NCBI GenBank assembly: GCA_002421605.1
Contig: DISJ01000013.1
Span: forward strand, 224,112 to 288,111
Direction: 5' to 3'
Source: Rhodobacteraceae bacterium UBA6213
Lineage (GTDB): Bacteria; Pseudomonadota; Alphaproteobacteria; Rhodobacterales; Rhodobacteraceae
Length of the DNA stretch: 64,000 nt
Below the pieces are notes generated by a model that did no database searches, was not told the origin of the DNA, and saw only the letters and a list, made by a program, of their open reading frames with translations. The translations under genes and the position numbers were made by a program. Below are positions 1 to 9,153 of the stretch, one piece after another. How positions within the stretch are numbered: position 1 is the first letter of the stretch; each line of letters opens with the position of its first letter.

Positions 1-404
1 TCGTCATGGCCGATTTCGACCGCGATCAACGCGCGCGCCTGCACCACAACCTGCCAACCACCCCTGTGCTATCGCGTCTGGATGCAGATGCCTTTGGCAT
101 TCTTGCGCGCAACCTGATCGAAAACGCGCTGCGCCACAGCCCGCCAGAAACCCCAGTAGAGGTGACCCTTACAGCCGACACCGGCCTTAGCGTCCTCAAC
201 GATTGCGATCCCTTGCCCCCCGAGTCTCTGGCGCGGATCACCGAGCGGTTCATGCGCGCGACGCAATCGGTTGATGGTGCCGGGCTGGGGCTTGCGATCG
301 TGCAGACGATTGCCAAACGGGCTGGCGGATCGATGACGCTGATCTCCCCCGCAACGGGGCGAACCCGCGGATTTGAGGCGCATTTCACACTGCCCGCTGG
401 CTGA
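1..404 (+). CDS. Sensor histidine kinase, C-terminal fragment (5' end outside window)
   Basis: Only the ATP-binding end of a two-component sensor kinase is present; the reading frame is open to the window edge. The N box (NLIENALRHSPPE), a DCD motif in place of the usual G1 DxGxG, and a G2 box (GAGLGLAIVQTIAKRAGG) are visible, so this is a HATPase_c domain of the QseC/TctE style. The sensor, transmembrane and dimerisation parts lie upstream. It converges on the amide operon, 62 bases away. The altered G1 (NDCDPLPP rather than DNGPGIP) is seen in several QseC-like kinases and does not by itself mean inactivity. The partner response regulator is not in the window. Confidence 0.85.
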   Translation, partial: VMADFDRDQRARLHHNLPTTPVLSRLDADAFGILARNLIENALRHSPPETPVEVTLTADTGLSVLNDCDPLPPESLARITERFMRATQSVDGAGLGLAIVQTIAKRAGGSMTLISPATGRTRGFEAHFTLPAG

Positions 405-466
405 TCACGGCACTAACTGCCCCGCGCCATCGCCCACCTTCAGGATTACTGCATCCCTTGGCCGCG

Positions 467-2244
<1,778 letters not shown>

Positions 2245-2248
<4 letters not shown>

Positions 2249-3189
2249 TCGAACACGCAGCGCGGGAAGTAGAACGAAACCACCCAGTTCGGCATATCAA
2301 CGATTTCACTGATACGAAGATCGCCGCAGGTCGACACCAGCATATAGGCGTCAACCGCCGACATCCCGCGTGTAGAACAAAGCAAATCGACCATGCCAGC
2401 CACCGCATCGCGCGCTGCTGACATAAGGTCGGGTGCAATGCCCGTTGTCACTTCGTAGCCCTTCGCATCAAGGTGGCGCGTCACAGGACCCGGAGTGGTA
2501 AAACGAGGAGTCTTGAGGTTCGCGCCTTTCACCAGATCGAAGGTCAGCACCACGTCCATCGGGCTTTCAATCGCCGTACCACAGACCTCGCCATCGCCCT
2601 GCGCGGCGTGGGTGTCGCCCACACTGAACAAGGCACCCGCCACTTCGACCGGCAAATAGAGCGTCGTGCCCGCCGAAAGATCGCGAATGTCGAGGTTGCC
2701 ACCAACCCGCCGGGGCGGGACGATGGAATGCAGCCCCGGTTCGGCCAAAGCGTTGCCGATGGTGCCCGCAAACGGTTTCAGCGGCACACGTCCGGCACGC
2801 CCGAACAACGCCGGGGCCATGCTGGCTGGGTCGTACTTCCAGATCGTCAGCGCCGCCTCGGTGAACTGGTCGGCCAGCAGCCCGAAACCCGGGATGTTTG
2901 CCGTCCAGCCAAAGCCCGAAGGCACAAAGCTGTCGATGGTGACCTTCAGCGCATCGCCCGGTTGCGCGCCTTCAACGAAGATCGGGCCCGTGACCGGGTT
3001 GATCTTGGCGAAGTCGAGCGATTTGACGTCCTCGACCGTTGACGACGGGCCAAGCTGGCCCGCCGAGCTGTCAAGGCAGTGGAACAGGACCGTTGATCCG
3101 GGTTCCACCCTTTCGGCCGGGACAATCGAGTTGTCCCAGCCGAAGTGGTGCTGCGCACCGTGAATGGTATATTTGCAGTTATTGCACAT
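2245..3189 (-). CDS. Formamidase/acetamidase family protein
   Basis: A 314-residue member of the FmdA/AmdA family, which hydrolyses formamide, acetamide or related short amides to ammonia and the acid. The family pattern is visible throughout: the N-terminal HHFGWDN stretch, the VEGAQPGDALKVTI block, and the GDTHAAQGDGEVCGTAIE block that supplies conserved acidic and histidine residues. The length fits the family. The start at 3189 overlaps the binding-protein stop by 11 bases, and the stop overlaps the ATPase start by 4, so it is embedded in the transporter operon and is probably translationally coupled. With an AmiC/AmiR pair at the head of the operon, a role in using an imported amide as nitrogen source is a reasonable inference. 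The exact substrate is unknown. Confidence 0.9.
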
Positions 3190-4810
3190 CGGTTACATAC
3201 ACATAATCATAGTTGACGGGGATCGAGACCGGGTCGACGTAAAGCGCATCTGCGCCACCCATTCGGGCCGATTTCATGGTGTAGCGCTGTTCGTTGAACA
3301 CCGGCACCCAAGGCGCATCAGCCATGACTTTCATGTAGATGTCAGACCACATCGCCATGCGCTCATCGACTTTGGCGGGGTCGGTGATGCTGTCGGCCAT
3401 AGCCGCTTCATCATCCAGAGCCGGGTTGCAATACCACGACCAGTTCCACCCGCCCTGCACCGCGCCTGCGCACCCCAAGATCGGGCCGTAGAAGTTGGAC
3501 GGGTCCGGGAAGTCGGCAATCCAAGCCATGCCGCCAGACCAGATCATCGGCGCTTGATCCGGTTCGCCGCCCGCTGCGATGACGTTGGCCTGTGCCAGTG
3601 ACTTGATCGCAGCCTTGATGCCGACGTTCGAGAGGTCCTGCTGAATCGCCTGGGCGATGCGCGGGTTCGGGTCGGTATTCATCACGAAGAGCTCGGTTTC
3701 AAAGCCATCCGGGAATCCGGCGTCGGCCAGCATTTTCTTGGCGGCTTCCGGATCAAAGGCATACCCCGCGTAGTCTTGCGTGTAGCCCGGCATCGAGGGC
3801 GGCAGCGGTTGCGTTGCAGGCACCGCGCGACCGTTGATGATCTGCACGACCCGCTCTTTGTTGATCGACATGTTCACGGCCTGACGCACCGCGAGGTTAT
3901 CAAAGGGCGGCATCTTGACGTTCAGCGTGATGTAGCCGGTGTGCAGTTGCCCGCCCTCGACCACCCGCGCCGCTTGCGCCGGATCAGCCATCACTTCGGT
4001 AAATTTCGCCGGAGGAATCCCGTCTCCGGGTACGTCGATTTCACCGTTCTGCAGACGCAACAGCGCCACGATCGGCTCTTGCCCAACCTCGAAGGTGATC
4101 TGGTCAAGGTAAGGCTCGCCCGCGCGCCAATAGTCGGTATTGCGGGCAAAGATCAGCCGCTGTCCAATCGTCCACTCCTCTAGTTTGAAGGCGCCAGTGC
4201 CAACCGGAACCTTGCCGAAATCGGCGCCCGCCGCTTCAACCGCTTCTTTCGGCACCACCGAGGCAAAATTCAGTGCCAAGACATGCAAGAAGGTCGCATC
4301 GGGGCGCGAAAGCGTAATGCGCACCGTCAACGGGTCGATGACCTCGACGCCCTCAAGCGAAACCGCCGAGCCATCTGCCATCGCGTCAAAGCCCTTGATC
4401 GAGCCAAAGAAGCCCGCGCCGGGGCTTTGCGTCGCCGGGTTGGTCACGCGATCGAGCGAATATTTCACGTCATCGGCGGTCATCTCGCGGCCGTTGTGGA
4501 ATTTCACGCCGGCAAGCAGATGGAAGGTGAACACCGTGCCGTCTTCAGAAATCTCGTAACCGCTGGCAAGGCCGGGGCGCAAGTTTGTGGTGCCGGGAAC
4601 ATAATCCATCAGCCCATCGAACAGCGACTTGATCATCGACCAGTTCTGCCAATCATACCCAATTGCCGGGTCGAGCGTTGCCACGTCATCCTTGTAGGTG
4701 ATGATGATGCTGCCGCCCTGACGTGCCATCGGGTCGGGCACATAATCCTGTGCGATAGCAGGAACGGCGAGCGAAAGAGCCAGCGCGGTAGAGGTTAGCC
4801 AAAGTCTCAT
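3179..4810 (-). CDS. ABC transporter substrate-binding protein, family 5 (SBP_bac_5)
   Basis: A 543-residue periplasmic binding protein of the peptide/nickel family. The start at 4810 is chosen because an AGGAGAG ribosome-binding site precedes it and the protein then opens with a clean signal peptide (MRLWLTSTALALSLAVPAIA, cut near AIA/Q). A longer frame upstream would add charged, non-secretory sequence. The body has the family landmarks FHNGREMTADDVKYSLDRV and FKLEEW near residues 80-200. It delivers ligand to the DppB/DppC-like permeases just upstream in the operon. The family binds peptides, opines, glutathione, nickel and other ligands. Here the neighbouring formamidase and amide sensor suggest an amide-containing ligand, which is inference. 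Confidence 0.93.
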   Translation of the reverse strand: MRLWLTSTALALSLAVPAIAQDYVPDPMARQGGSIIITYKDDVATLDPAIGYDWQNWSMIKSLFDGLMDYVPGTTNLRPGLASGYEISEDGTVFTFHLLAGVKFHNGREMTADDVKYSLDRVTNPATQSPGAGFFGSIKGFDAMADGSAVSLEGVEVIDPLTVRITLSRPDATFLHVLALNFASVVPKEAVEAAGADFGKVPVGTGAFKLEEWTIGQRLIFARNTDYWRAGEPYLDQITFEVGQEPIVALLRLQNGEIDVPGDGIPPAKFTEVMADPAQAARVVEGGQLHTGYITLNVKMPPFDNLAVRQAVNMSINKERVVQIINGRAVPATQPLPPSMPGYTQDYAGYAFDPEAAKKMLADAGFPDGFETELFVMNTDPNPRIAQAIQQDLSNVGIKAAIKSLAQANVIAAGGEPDQAPMIWSGGMAWIADFPDPSNFYGPILGCAGAVQGGWNWSWYCNPALDDEAAMADSITDPAKVDERMAMWSDIYMKVMADAPWVPVFNEQRYTMKSARMGGADALYVDPVSIPVNYDYVYVTDVQ

Positions 4811-4842
4811 TTTTCTCTCCTGTCGGTTGTTGTGGTTTGGTG

Positions 4843-5763
4843 TCACCGCAAGCGGATGCGGGGGTCGATGAACGGGGTCACAAGGTCGGCGAGCAAGTTG
4901 CCAAGCACGATGGCGCAGGCCGAAACCAGCGTGACACCCATGATGATCGGAATGTCGACGCGCTGAATCGCCTGCCATGCAAGCTGGCCGATACCGGGCC
5001 AGCCAAAGACACTTTCGACCACGACGATACCGCCCATGAATATTCCGATATCGATGCCGATCATCGCGATAATCGGCAGGATCGCGTTGGGAAGCGCGTG
5101 GCGAAAGATGACTCGACGGCGGGCAAGACCTTTGGCGCGGGCGGTACGAATATAGTCTTGGCGCAGCACGTCGATCATCGACGAGCGCATCATCCGGCTA
5201 TACCAGCCCGACCCGAGTATCCCCAGCGTCAGCGACGGCAGCACAAGGTGGCGGAACGTGCCATAACCGCCGATTGGAAACCAACCGAGCCTGACCGCAA
5301 AGACGTACAGCAGCAGCAAGCCAACCACGAATTGCGGCGCCGAGACGCCGATAAACGAGGTGATCATCAGCGATTGATCGGTCATGCTGCCGCGCCGCAG
5401 TGCAGCGACAATACCCATCGTCAGCCCCAGCAGCAATTCGCAGCTGATAGCCCCCGCCATGAGCAAGAGGCTTGCAGGCAACCGCGCCCAGATCAGCACC
5501 GCGACCTCGGATTTCTGCAAATACGAGCGGCCAAAATCGCCCTGCACAAGGCCCGAAAGATAGCGCCAGTACTGCACAACGAACGGCTGATCGAGGCCAA
5601 GCTGCTCGCGGATGTTCTGAACGGTTTGCGCAGTGGCAGACCGCCCGGCAATCTGGCGCACCGGATCAGCAGGCAACAGATAAAGCAGAAAGAAGGTCAC
5701 CAGCGACACGCCAAGCAGAATGAGTGCTGCCTGAATCAGTCGGCGGATAAGATAGGCTGCCAT
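4843..5763 (-). CDS. ABC transporter permease, DppB-like
   Basis: A 306-residue inner-membrane permease. It begins MAAYLIRRLIQAALILLGV, the typical DppB opening with the first membrane helix, followed by the large periplasmic segment containing DPVRQIAGRSAT and then five further helices. The EAA-loop region (YIRTARAKGLARRRVIFRHA, about residues 195-215) contacts the ATPase. The start at 5763 shares one base with the stop of the DppC-like gene (TGATG arrangement), so the two permeases are translationally coupled. A longer open frame upstream runs inside dppC and is a shadow. It pairs with the 5763-6662 product to make the membrane channel of the operon's importer. Confidence 0.93.
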   Translation of the reverse strand: MAAYLIRRLIQAALILLGVSLVTFFLLYLLPADPVRQIAGRSATAQTVQNIREQLGLDQPFVVQYWRYLSGLVQGDFGRSYLQKSEVAVLIWARLPASLLLMAGAISCELLLGLTMGIVAALRRGSMTDQSLMITSFIGVSAPQFVVGLLLLYVFAVRLGWFPIGGYGTFRHLVLPSLTLGILGSGWYSRMMRSSMIDVLRQDYIRTARAKGLARRRVIFRHALPNAILPIIAMIGIDIGIFMGGIVVVESVFGWPGIGQLAWQAIQRVDIPIIMGVTLVSACAIVLGNLLADLVTPFIDPRIRLR

Positions 5764-6662
5764 CAGTCGCGCCCCCTTTGCGTGGGGTCGAGCACATCGC
5801 GCAGCGCGTCGCCGACCAGATTGAACGCCAGCGCCAGCATCAGGATCGCCGCGCCGGGCAGAAACACCAGCCACGGAGCCGCCTGAAAATAGGTCTGGTT
5901 TTCAAAGATGATGTTGCCCCAGCTTGGCGTCGGGGGTTGCACACCAATACCAAGAAAGCTCAGCGTCGCCTCTAGCAAGACCGTGGTTGAAATGCCCAGC
6001 GTGCCCCACACGATGATGGTCGGCACAAGATGCGGCAGAATATGGCGGAACAGAATCCGCATGGTGCCCGCGCCCAGCGTTCGCTCGGCGGCAATAAATT
6101 CGCGCGTCGCAAGCGAAGTGGTTTCGGTATATAGCACGCGCGCCGTTTGCACCCAGTTCACCATGGCGATGACCAGTGCCACGATCCAGAGCGAAGGCTG
6201 AAAGATTGCCGCAAGGCAAATGGCCAACAACAACGCGGGAAACGCCATCATCAGATCGGTGAAGCGCATCAGCACGCTGCCAACCCAGCCTCTGAAATAG
6301 CCAGCCGTGATACCGACCAACGTGCCGATCAGCAGCGCCAGCCCGTTGGCGGCAACACCGATGATCAACGAGGTGCGCGCGCCGTAAAGGATTCGCGTCA
6401 GCAGATCGCGCCCGAGCAGGTCTGTGCCGAATACAAACTCGCCACCCGGCGGCAGCGGCGCGCCTTCGATGGTCAGCCCGTCGAACATCTGCAGGTTCGG
6501 CTCGTATGGGGTTAGCCACGGCGCAAAAATCGCCCCCAGAACGGTCAGAAGTATCATCGCCATACCCACCAGCGCCATTTTGCGCGCCAGCAGGCGCGAC
6601 AGCGCGCTGCGCGGCTGAGCAGATCTTGAAGGCATCTTTTCAGGAATGCTCGCTTCGGTCAT
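5763..6662 (-). CDS. ABC transporter permease, DppC-like
   Basis: A 299-residue inner-membrane permease, partner of the DppB-like protein. The N-terminal cytoplasmic stretch leads into the first helix (MALVGMAMILLTVLGAIFAPW), then the family marker FGTDLLGRDLLTRILYGARTS near residue 85, and the EAA loop FIAAERTLGAGTMRILFRHILPH near residue 190. The start at 6662 is preferred over 6698 because GGAGG lies 6-10 bases upstream. It overlaps the end of the ANTAR regulator gene by 23 bases, which places it in the same transcript. This ties the transporter to the AmiC/AmiR control pair. Confidence 0.92.
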   Translation of the reverse strand: MTEASIPEKMPSRSAQPRSALSRLLARKMALVGMAMILLTVLGAIFAPWLTPYEPNLQMFDGLTIEGAPLPPGGEFVFGTDLLGRDLLTRILYGARTSLIIGVAANGLALLIGTLVGITAGYFRGWVGSVLMRFTDLMMAFPALLLAICLAAIFQPSLWIVALVIAMVNWVQTARVLYTETTSLATREFIAAERTLGAGTMRILFRHILPHLVPTIIVWGTLGISTTVLLEATLSFLGIGVQPPTPSWGNIIFENQTYFQAAPWLVFLPGAAILMLALAFNLVGDALRDVLDPTQRGRD

Positions 6663-7248
6663 TCCGGCCTCCATCTTGTGAAAATTGCGCCAAGACACGG
6701 TGTGCCGCTTGTTCGATGGTTTCGCGCCGGTTCATCGCCAGTTGCCGCAAATGGTCATAGGCATCGGCCTCGCCCAGCCCTCGCGCGGCAAGCAGGACAA
6801 CCGCGCGCACGACGGTCTGGCGGTCCGCCAGGCGGGCGCGCAAATCGGCAATCTTCGCCGCCTGTTCGCGGCGCGCCTCAAAGCTCTGTTGGGCAATCAG
6901 AAGCGCGCTATACGCGCCACTGTCGCCCACCGGCTTGACCAGCTGCGCGTCTGCCCCTTGATTGAGCGCCCATTCGATGCGGCCCGGTGCCTCGGACCCT
7001 ATCAGCGCGACCAATGGCATTGGCGCGACACCGGGCTTCCAAGGAAACTGTTCGTCATGCCCCAGATCGGTGTCGAAAAAAACGAAATCGGCCGCGAGCG
7101 CACCAGAGCCGAGATTGGGCCAATGCTGCGTCACCTCTAGCCCGATCGCCACCAGCTGGCGCGTAAGTGCCACGACCGTCGCATGTGGGCGGTGCAGAAT
7201 AGCCGCCCGCGCCCCGCCAAGGTTGGAAAGGTGAACCCGCCGCGTCAT
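6640..7248 (-). CDS. amiR: ANTAR-domain transcription antiterminator (AmiR-like)
   Basis: A 202-residue regulator. The C-terminal third (about residues 135-190: LRARLADRQTVVRAVVLLAARGLGEADAYDHLRQLAMNRR in two stretches) matches the ANTAR RNA-binding domain, a three-helix bundle that binds paired stem-loops in leader RNA and prevents termination. The N-terminal part resembles the AmiR pseudo-receiver, without the usual phospho-acceptor pocket. A coiled-coil linker joins them. Its start overlaps the amiC-like stop by 4 bases (ATGA), as in the Pseudomonas amide operon, where AmiC holds AmiR inactive until amide binds. The operon leader at 8349-8442 is a plausible target. The gene symbol reflects this family and context. 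Confidence 0.88.
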   Translation of the reverse strand: MTRRVHLSNLGGARAAILHRPHATVVALTRQLVAIGLEVTQHWPNLGSGALAADFVFFDTDLGHDEQFPWKPGVAPMPLVALIGSEAPGRIEWALNQGADAQLVKPVGDSGAYSALLIAQQSFEARREQAAKIADLRARLADRQTVVRAVVLLAARGLGEADAYDHLRQLAMNRRETIEQAAHRVLAQFSQDGGRNDRSEHS

Positions 7249-8348
7249 CTTACCACCGAAAGTCTGGGGCGGTGCACGGCAGGAACGCGGTCGCGGTGCG
7301 ACAGATAAGGGTCGGGCGCCACCTCGGGCCAGCGATCCTGAACCTTGAACTGGCCATCCTCGACCTGCGCGATCAGAACCGGCAGTGCCACGTGATGGGT
7401 CTCGGGGTCGATTCCCGAACCCGCGGCACCCGAACCGGCCAAAAGCTCGCCAAGGTTTGCCGATGCGTGTTTTTGGTTCTGCGCAAGCAAACCTGCCAAC
7501 ATGAAAACCGCCGAATACGCCGCCGCCTCAAGCGACGAACCAAAGCTCGCCGCTGCACCCGGCAGTACCGCCTGCGCCTCGTTGAAATAGGGGCCGACCG
7601 AAATCAGCCCCTCCGCCGCAGCGCCAATTTCGCCAAGTTCGCATTCGGTCAGGTTGCACGACAGAACAGGGCAGGTCGCGGCAGTGAAGTGCGCGTCTTC
7701 ACGCCCAAGCGCGGCGTAGGCCTGCAGGAACCGATAGGATGACGGGCCGATAAGCGAATTGAGGATAAAGTCGGGGCGCGTGGCACGGATTTCGTCGATG
7801 ATACGCGTTACATCCACATCGCCGATCGGCAAGTATCGCTCGCCCAGAACCGCGCCACCTGCGGCGGCGATTTGATCTCGGGCAACGCGGTTCATCTCCC
7901 ACCCCCAGATATAGTTCGAACCGGTCAGATAACCGCGCCTGCCGTAACGCGGAAAGGTCCATGACAGCAGCGGCAACAGGTGCTGGTTCGGGCAAGCGTG
8001 GGTATAGACAACGCTGTCCGACGCCTCGAATCCTTCATAGGGGCATGCATACCACAATGTGCCCCCTGCTTTTTCAAGTGCGGGAATAACCTCTTTTCGG
8101 CTCCACGAGGTAACGCAGCCCACCACATGGCGCGCGGACGTTTCACGCAGGATTTCTGTGCAGAGCGGCTGGTAAAGGTCGATATTGCCACGCGGGTCGC
8201 GCTCGATTGCGTTCAGTTCCAAACCAGATTCGGGGGCACTGTTAATAGCGTCAATGGCGCTTAGGGCGCCCTGACGGCATGCCTCGGAAATCCGTGCGTA
8301 GTTGCCTTCGCGCGAGTAGAGCAGGCCGATTTCAACGCGCTTGCGCAA
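7245..8348 (-). CDS. amiC: AmiC-like amide-sensing periplasmic-binding-fold protein, TTG start
   Basis: A 367-residue protein of the periplasmic-binding fold without a signal peptide, so it should act in the cytoplasm as a ligand sensor for the adjacent ANTAR protein. Family landmarks are VEIGLLYSREGNYARIS at the start and TGSNYIWGWEMNR in the middle, which line the amide pocket in AmiC. I set the start at the TTG at 8346-8348: GGGGGA lies 5 bases upstream, and the protein then opens LRKRVEIGLLYS like its relatives. A GTG at 8423 would start inside the leader hairpins, upstream of the predicted terminator, and would add 25 unrelated residues. It is the first gene of the amide operon. Confidence 0.88.
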   Translation of the reverse strand: MRKRVEIGLLYSREGNYARISEACRQGALSAIDAINSAPESGLELNAIERDPRGNIDLYQPLCTEILRETSARHVVGCVTSWSRKEVIPALEKAGGTLWYACPYEGFEASDSVVYTHACPNQHLLPLLSWTFPRYGRRGYLTGSNYIWGWEMNRVARDQIAAAGGAVLGERYLPIGDVDVTRIIDEIRATRPDFILNSLIGPSSYRFLQAYAALGREDAHFTAATCPVLSCNLTECELGEIGAAAEGLISVGPYFNEAQAVLPGAAASFGSSLEAAAYSAVFMLAGLLAQNQKHASANLGELLAGSGAAGSGIDPETHHVALPVLIAQVEDGQFKVQDRWPEVAPDPYLSHRDRVPAVHRPRLSVVR

Positions 8349-8359
8349 AGTTATCCCCC

Positions 8360-8412
8360 AAAAAGACAAAACCCCGCCCCTTGCTCCACTAGGCGTGGGC
8401 TGGGTACGGGGC
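8360..8412 (-). terminator. Intrinsic terminator in the amiC leader (putative antitermination target)
   Basis: On the minus strand a GCCCCG arm (8407-8412) can pair with the GGGGCGGGG stretch at 8372-8380, with a small CCAC/GTGG hairpin in the loop. It is followed at once by TTTTGTCTTTTT (8360-8371). This is the layout of a Rho-independent terminator placed just before the amiC ribosome-binding site. A terminator between promoter and first gene of an operon that encodes an ANTAR protein is what antitermination control needs. The pairing was done by eye; the long loop lowers confidence. Confidence 0.6.
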
Positions 8413-8442
8413 TCGAATGCCACCCGGTATCGCTCCGGTTAT
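8413..8442 (-). promoter_or_regulatory. Tandem small stem-loops, candidate ANTAR recognition motif
   Basis: Between the predicted start of transcription and the terminator, the minus strand can form CCGG-AGCGATA-CCGG and, two bases later, GGC-ATTCGA-GCC. The 3' side of the second hairpin overlaps the 5' arm of the terminator, so the two structures exclude each other. ANTAR proteins are known to bind two stem-loops with six-base loops having A at position 1 and G at position 4. The first loop fits A1/G4 but is seven bases as I fold it. The second has six bases and A1 but C at position 4. The architecture fits well; the loop consensus fits only partly. Confidence 0.45.
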
Positions 8443-8448
8443 CACGCC

Positions 8449-8477
8449 ATTAGGGGCAAGATCGCGAGGGGCGTCAA
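8449..8477 (-). promoter_or_regulatory. Sigma-70-type promoter of the amide operon
   Basis: Reading the minus strand, TTGACG (8472-8477) is followed after 17 bases by CCTAAT (8449-8454). That gives a 5/6 match to the -35 and 4/6 to the -10 with ideal spacing. It lies between the stop of the patatin remnant (8490) and the amiC leader. Transcription would begin near 8442, giving a leader of about 94 bases before the TTG start. Confidence 0.65.
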
Positions 8478-8489
8478 GCCCTGATGCAA

Positions 8490-8717
8490 TCAAGCAGGTA
8501 GTCCCGAAAGCAACGACGCCCAACTTTGCGCCACCGCGTTCATGGCACCAGCCGATGTGCTCGATATTGAGGCTATTTCCAGACGCCCGTCCTCCAACAC
8601 CTTGTCGAGCACGCCCCAGGTAAAGGCACCATGCGCCCCGCCGCCCTGCAGCGCGAAGTTGACGCGCTTACTTGCCTTGTCGCGCGAGGCGCGCGATTGT
8701 GACATGGGCGCCTTCAT
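8490..8717 (-). pseudogene. Patatin-like phospholipase, N-terminal remnant
   Basis: A 75-codon stretch opening MKAPMSQSRASRDKASKRVN and then FALQGGGAHGAFTWGVLDK, the oxyanion-loop region of patatin-like phospholipases, followed by a degraded nucleophile motif (STSAGAMNAV; GxSxG normally reads GTSAGA). It stops at 8490, whereas intact relatives have over 300 residues including the catalytic Asp, so this is a truncated remnant. Its start overlaps the stop of the upstream bdhA remnant (TGATG). In many Rhodobacteraceae a 3-hydroxybutyrate dehydrogenase and a patatin gene are neighbours, so the pair appears to be a decayed operon. The promoter of the amide operon lies just beyond its end. Confidence 0.8.
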
Positions 8718-8992
8718 CAATGCGCCGCCCGGCCGCCATCGATCGACAAGGCAGTGCCGGTGATAGGCGCTGCGGCATCGAAAGCCAGATGCACTGCAAG
8801 CGGAGCAATCTCTTCGACTGTCACAAACTTCTTGGTTTGCTGGGCGGCGAGCAACACATCGCGCTTGACCTCTTCTTCGCTGATCCCGCGCGTTGTTGCC
8901 TAGCGGGGGTCTGCTTTGCAACCAGCCGCGGCAATACAGTGGCCGATCCCGTTGTAAGGGACTGTAATTACCGCTATTTTGCGCTTGGTCAT
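8717..8992 (-). pseudogene. bdhA: 3-hydroxybutyrate dehydrogenase remnant with internal deletion
   Basis: The minus strand starts MTKRKIAVITVPYNGIGHCI, a damaged version of the SDR nucleotide-binding opening (normally TGxxxGIG). It soon meets a stop (near 8899), then resumes as ATTRGISEEEVKRDVLLAAQ and FVTVEEIAPLAVHLAFDAAA, ending in GTALSIDGGRAAH. That is the C-terminal quarter of D-3-hydroxybutyrate dehydrogenase, including the region that closes over substrate. The central part with the catalytic Ser-Tyr-Lys is gone: about 90 codons remain of roughly 255. The gene cannot encode an active enzyme. The deletion joins N- and C-terminal ends directly, so loss was probably a single internal event followed by point decay. 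Confidence 0.82.
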
Positions 8993-9153
8993 TCTGAAAA
9001 TCCTTTCGGCGGCCCGGGCGATAGGTGCACGCGAAGTGACCTGAAGGCAAGAACAGCGGCACCCGGGCGCATCATACCTGTGCCACTCCACAGCGGATCA
9101 TCTTTGGCGTTGATAGCGCGCGCCATCGGGCAGAACGGGTCAGGCGCGGTCGC

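Noticed and set aside
4837..5886. A long plus-strand open frame of 349 codons opposite the DppB gene
   Set aside because: It is antisense to a clear permease, is very rich in Arg, His and Gln, and has no ribosome-binding site; typical of a GC-rich shadow frame.
8346..8423. GTG at 8423 as start of the amiC-like gene
   Set aside because: It would lie in the leader between promoter and terminator; the TTG at 8348 has a good ribosome-binding site and gives the family N-terminus.
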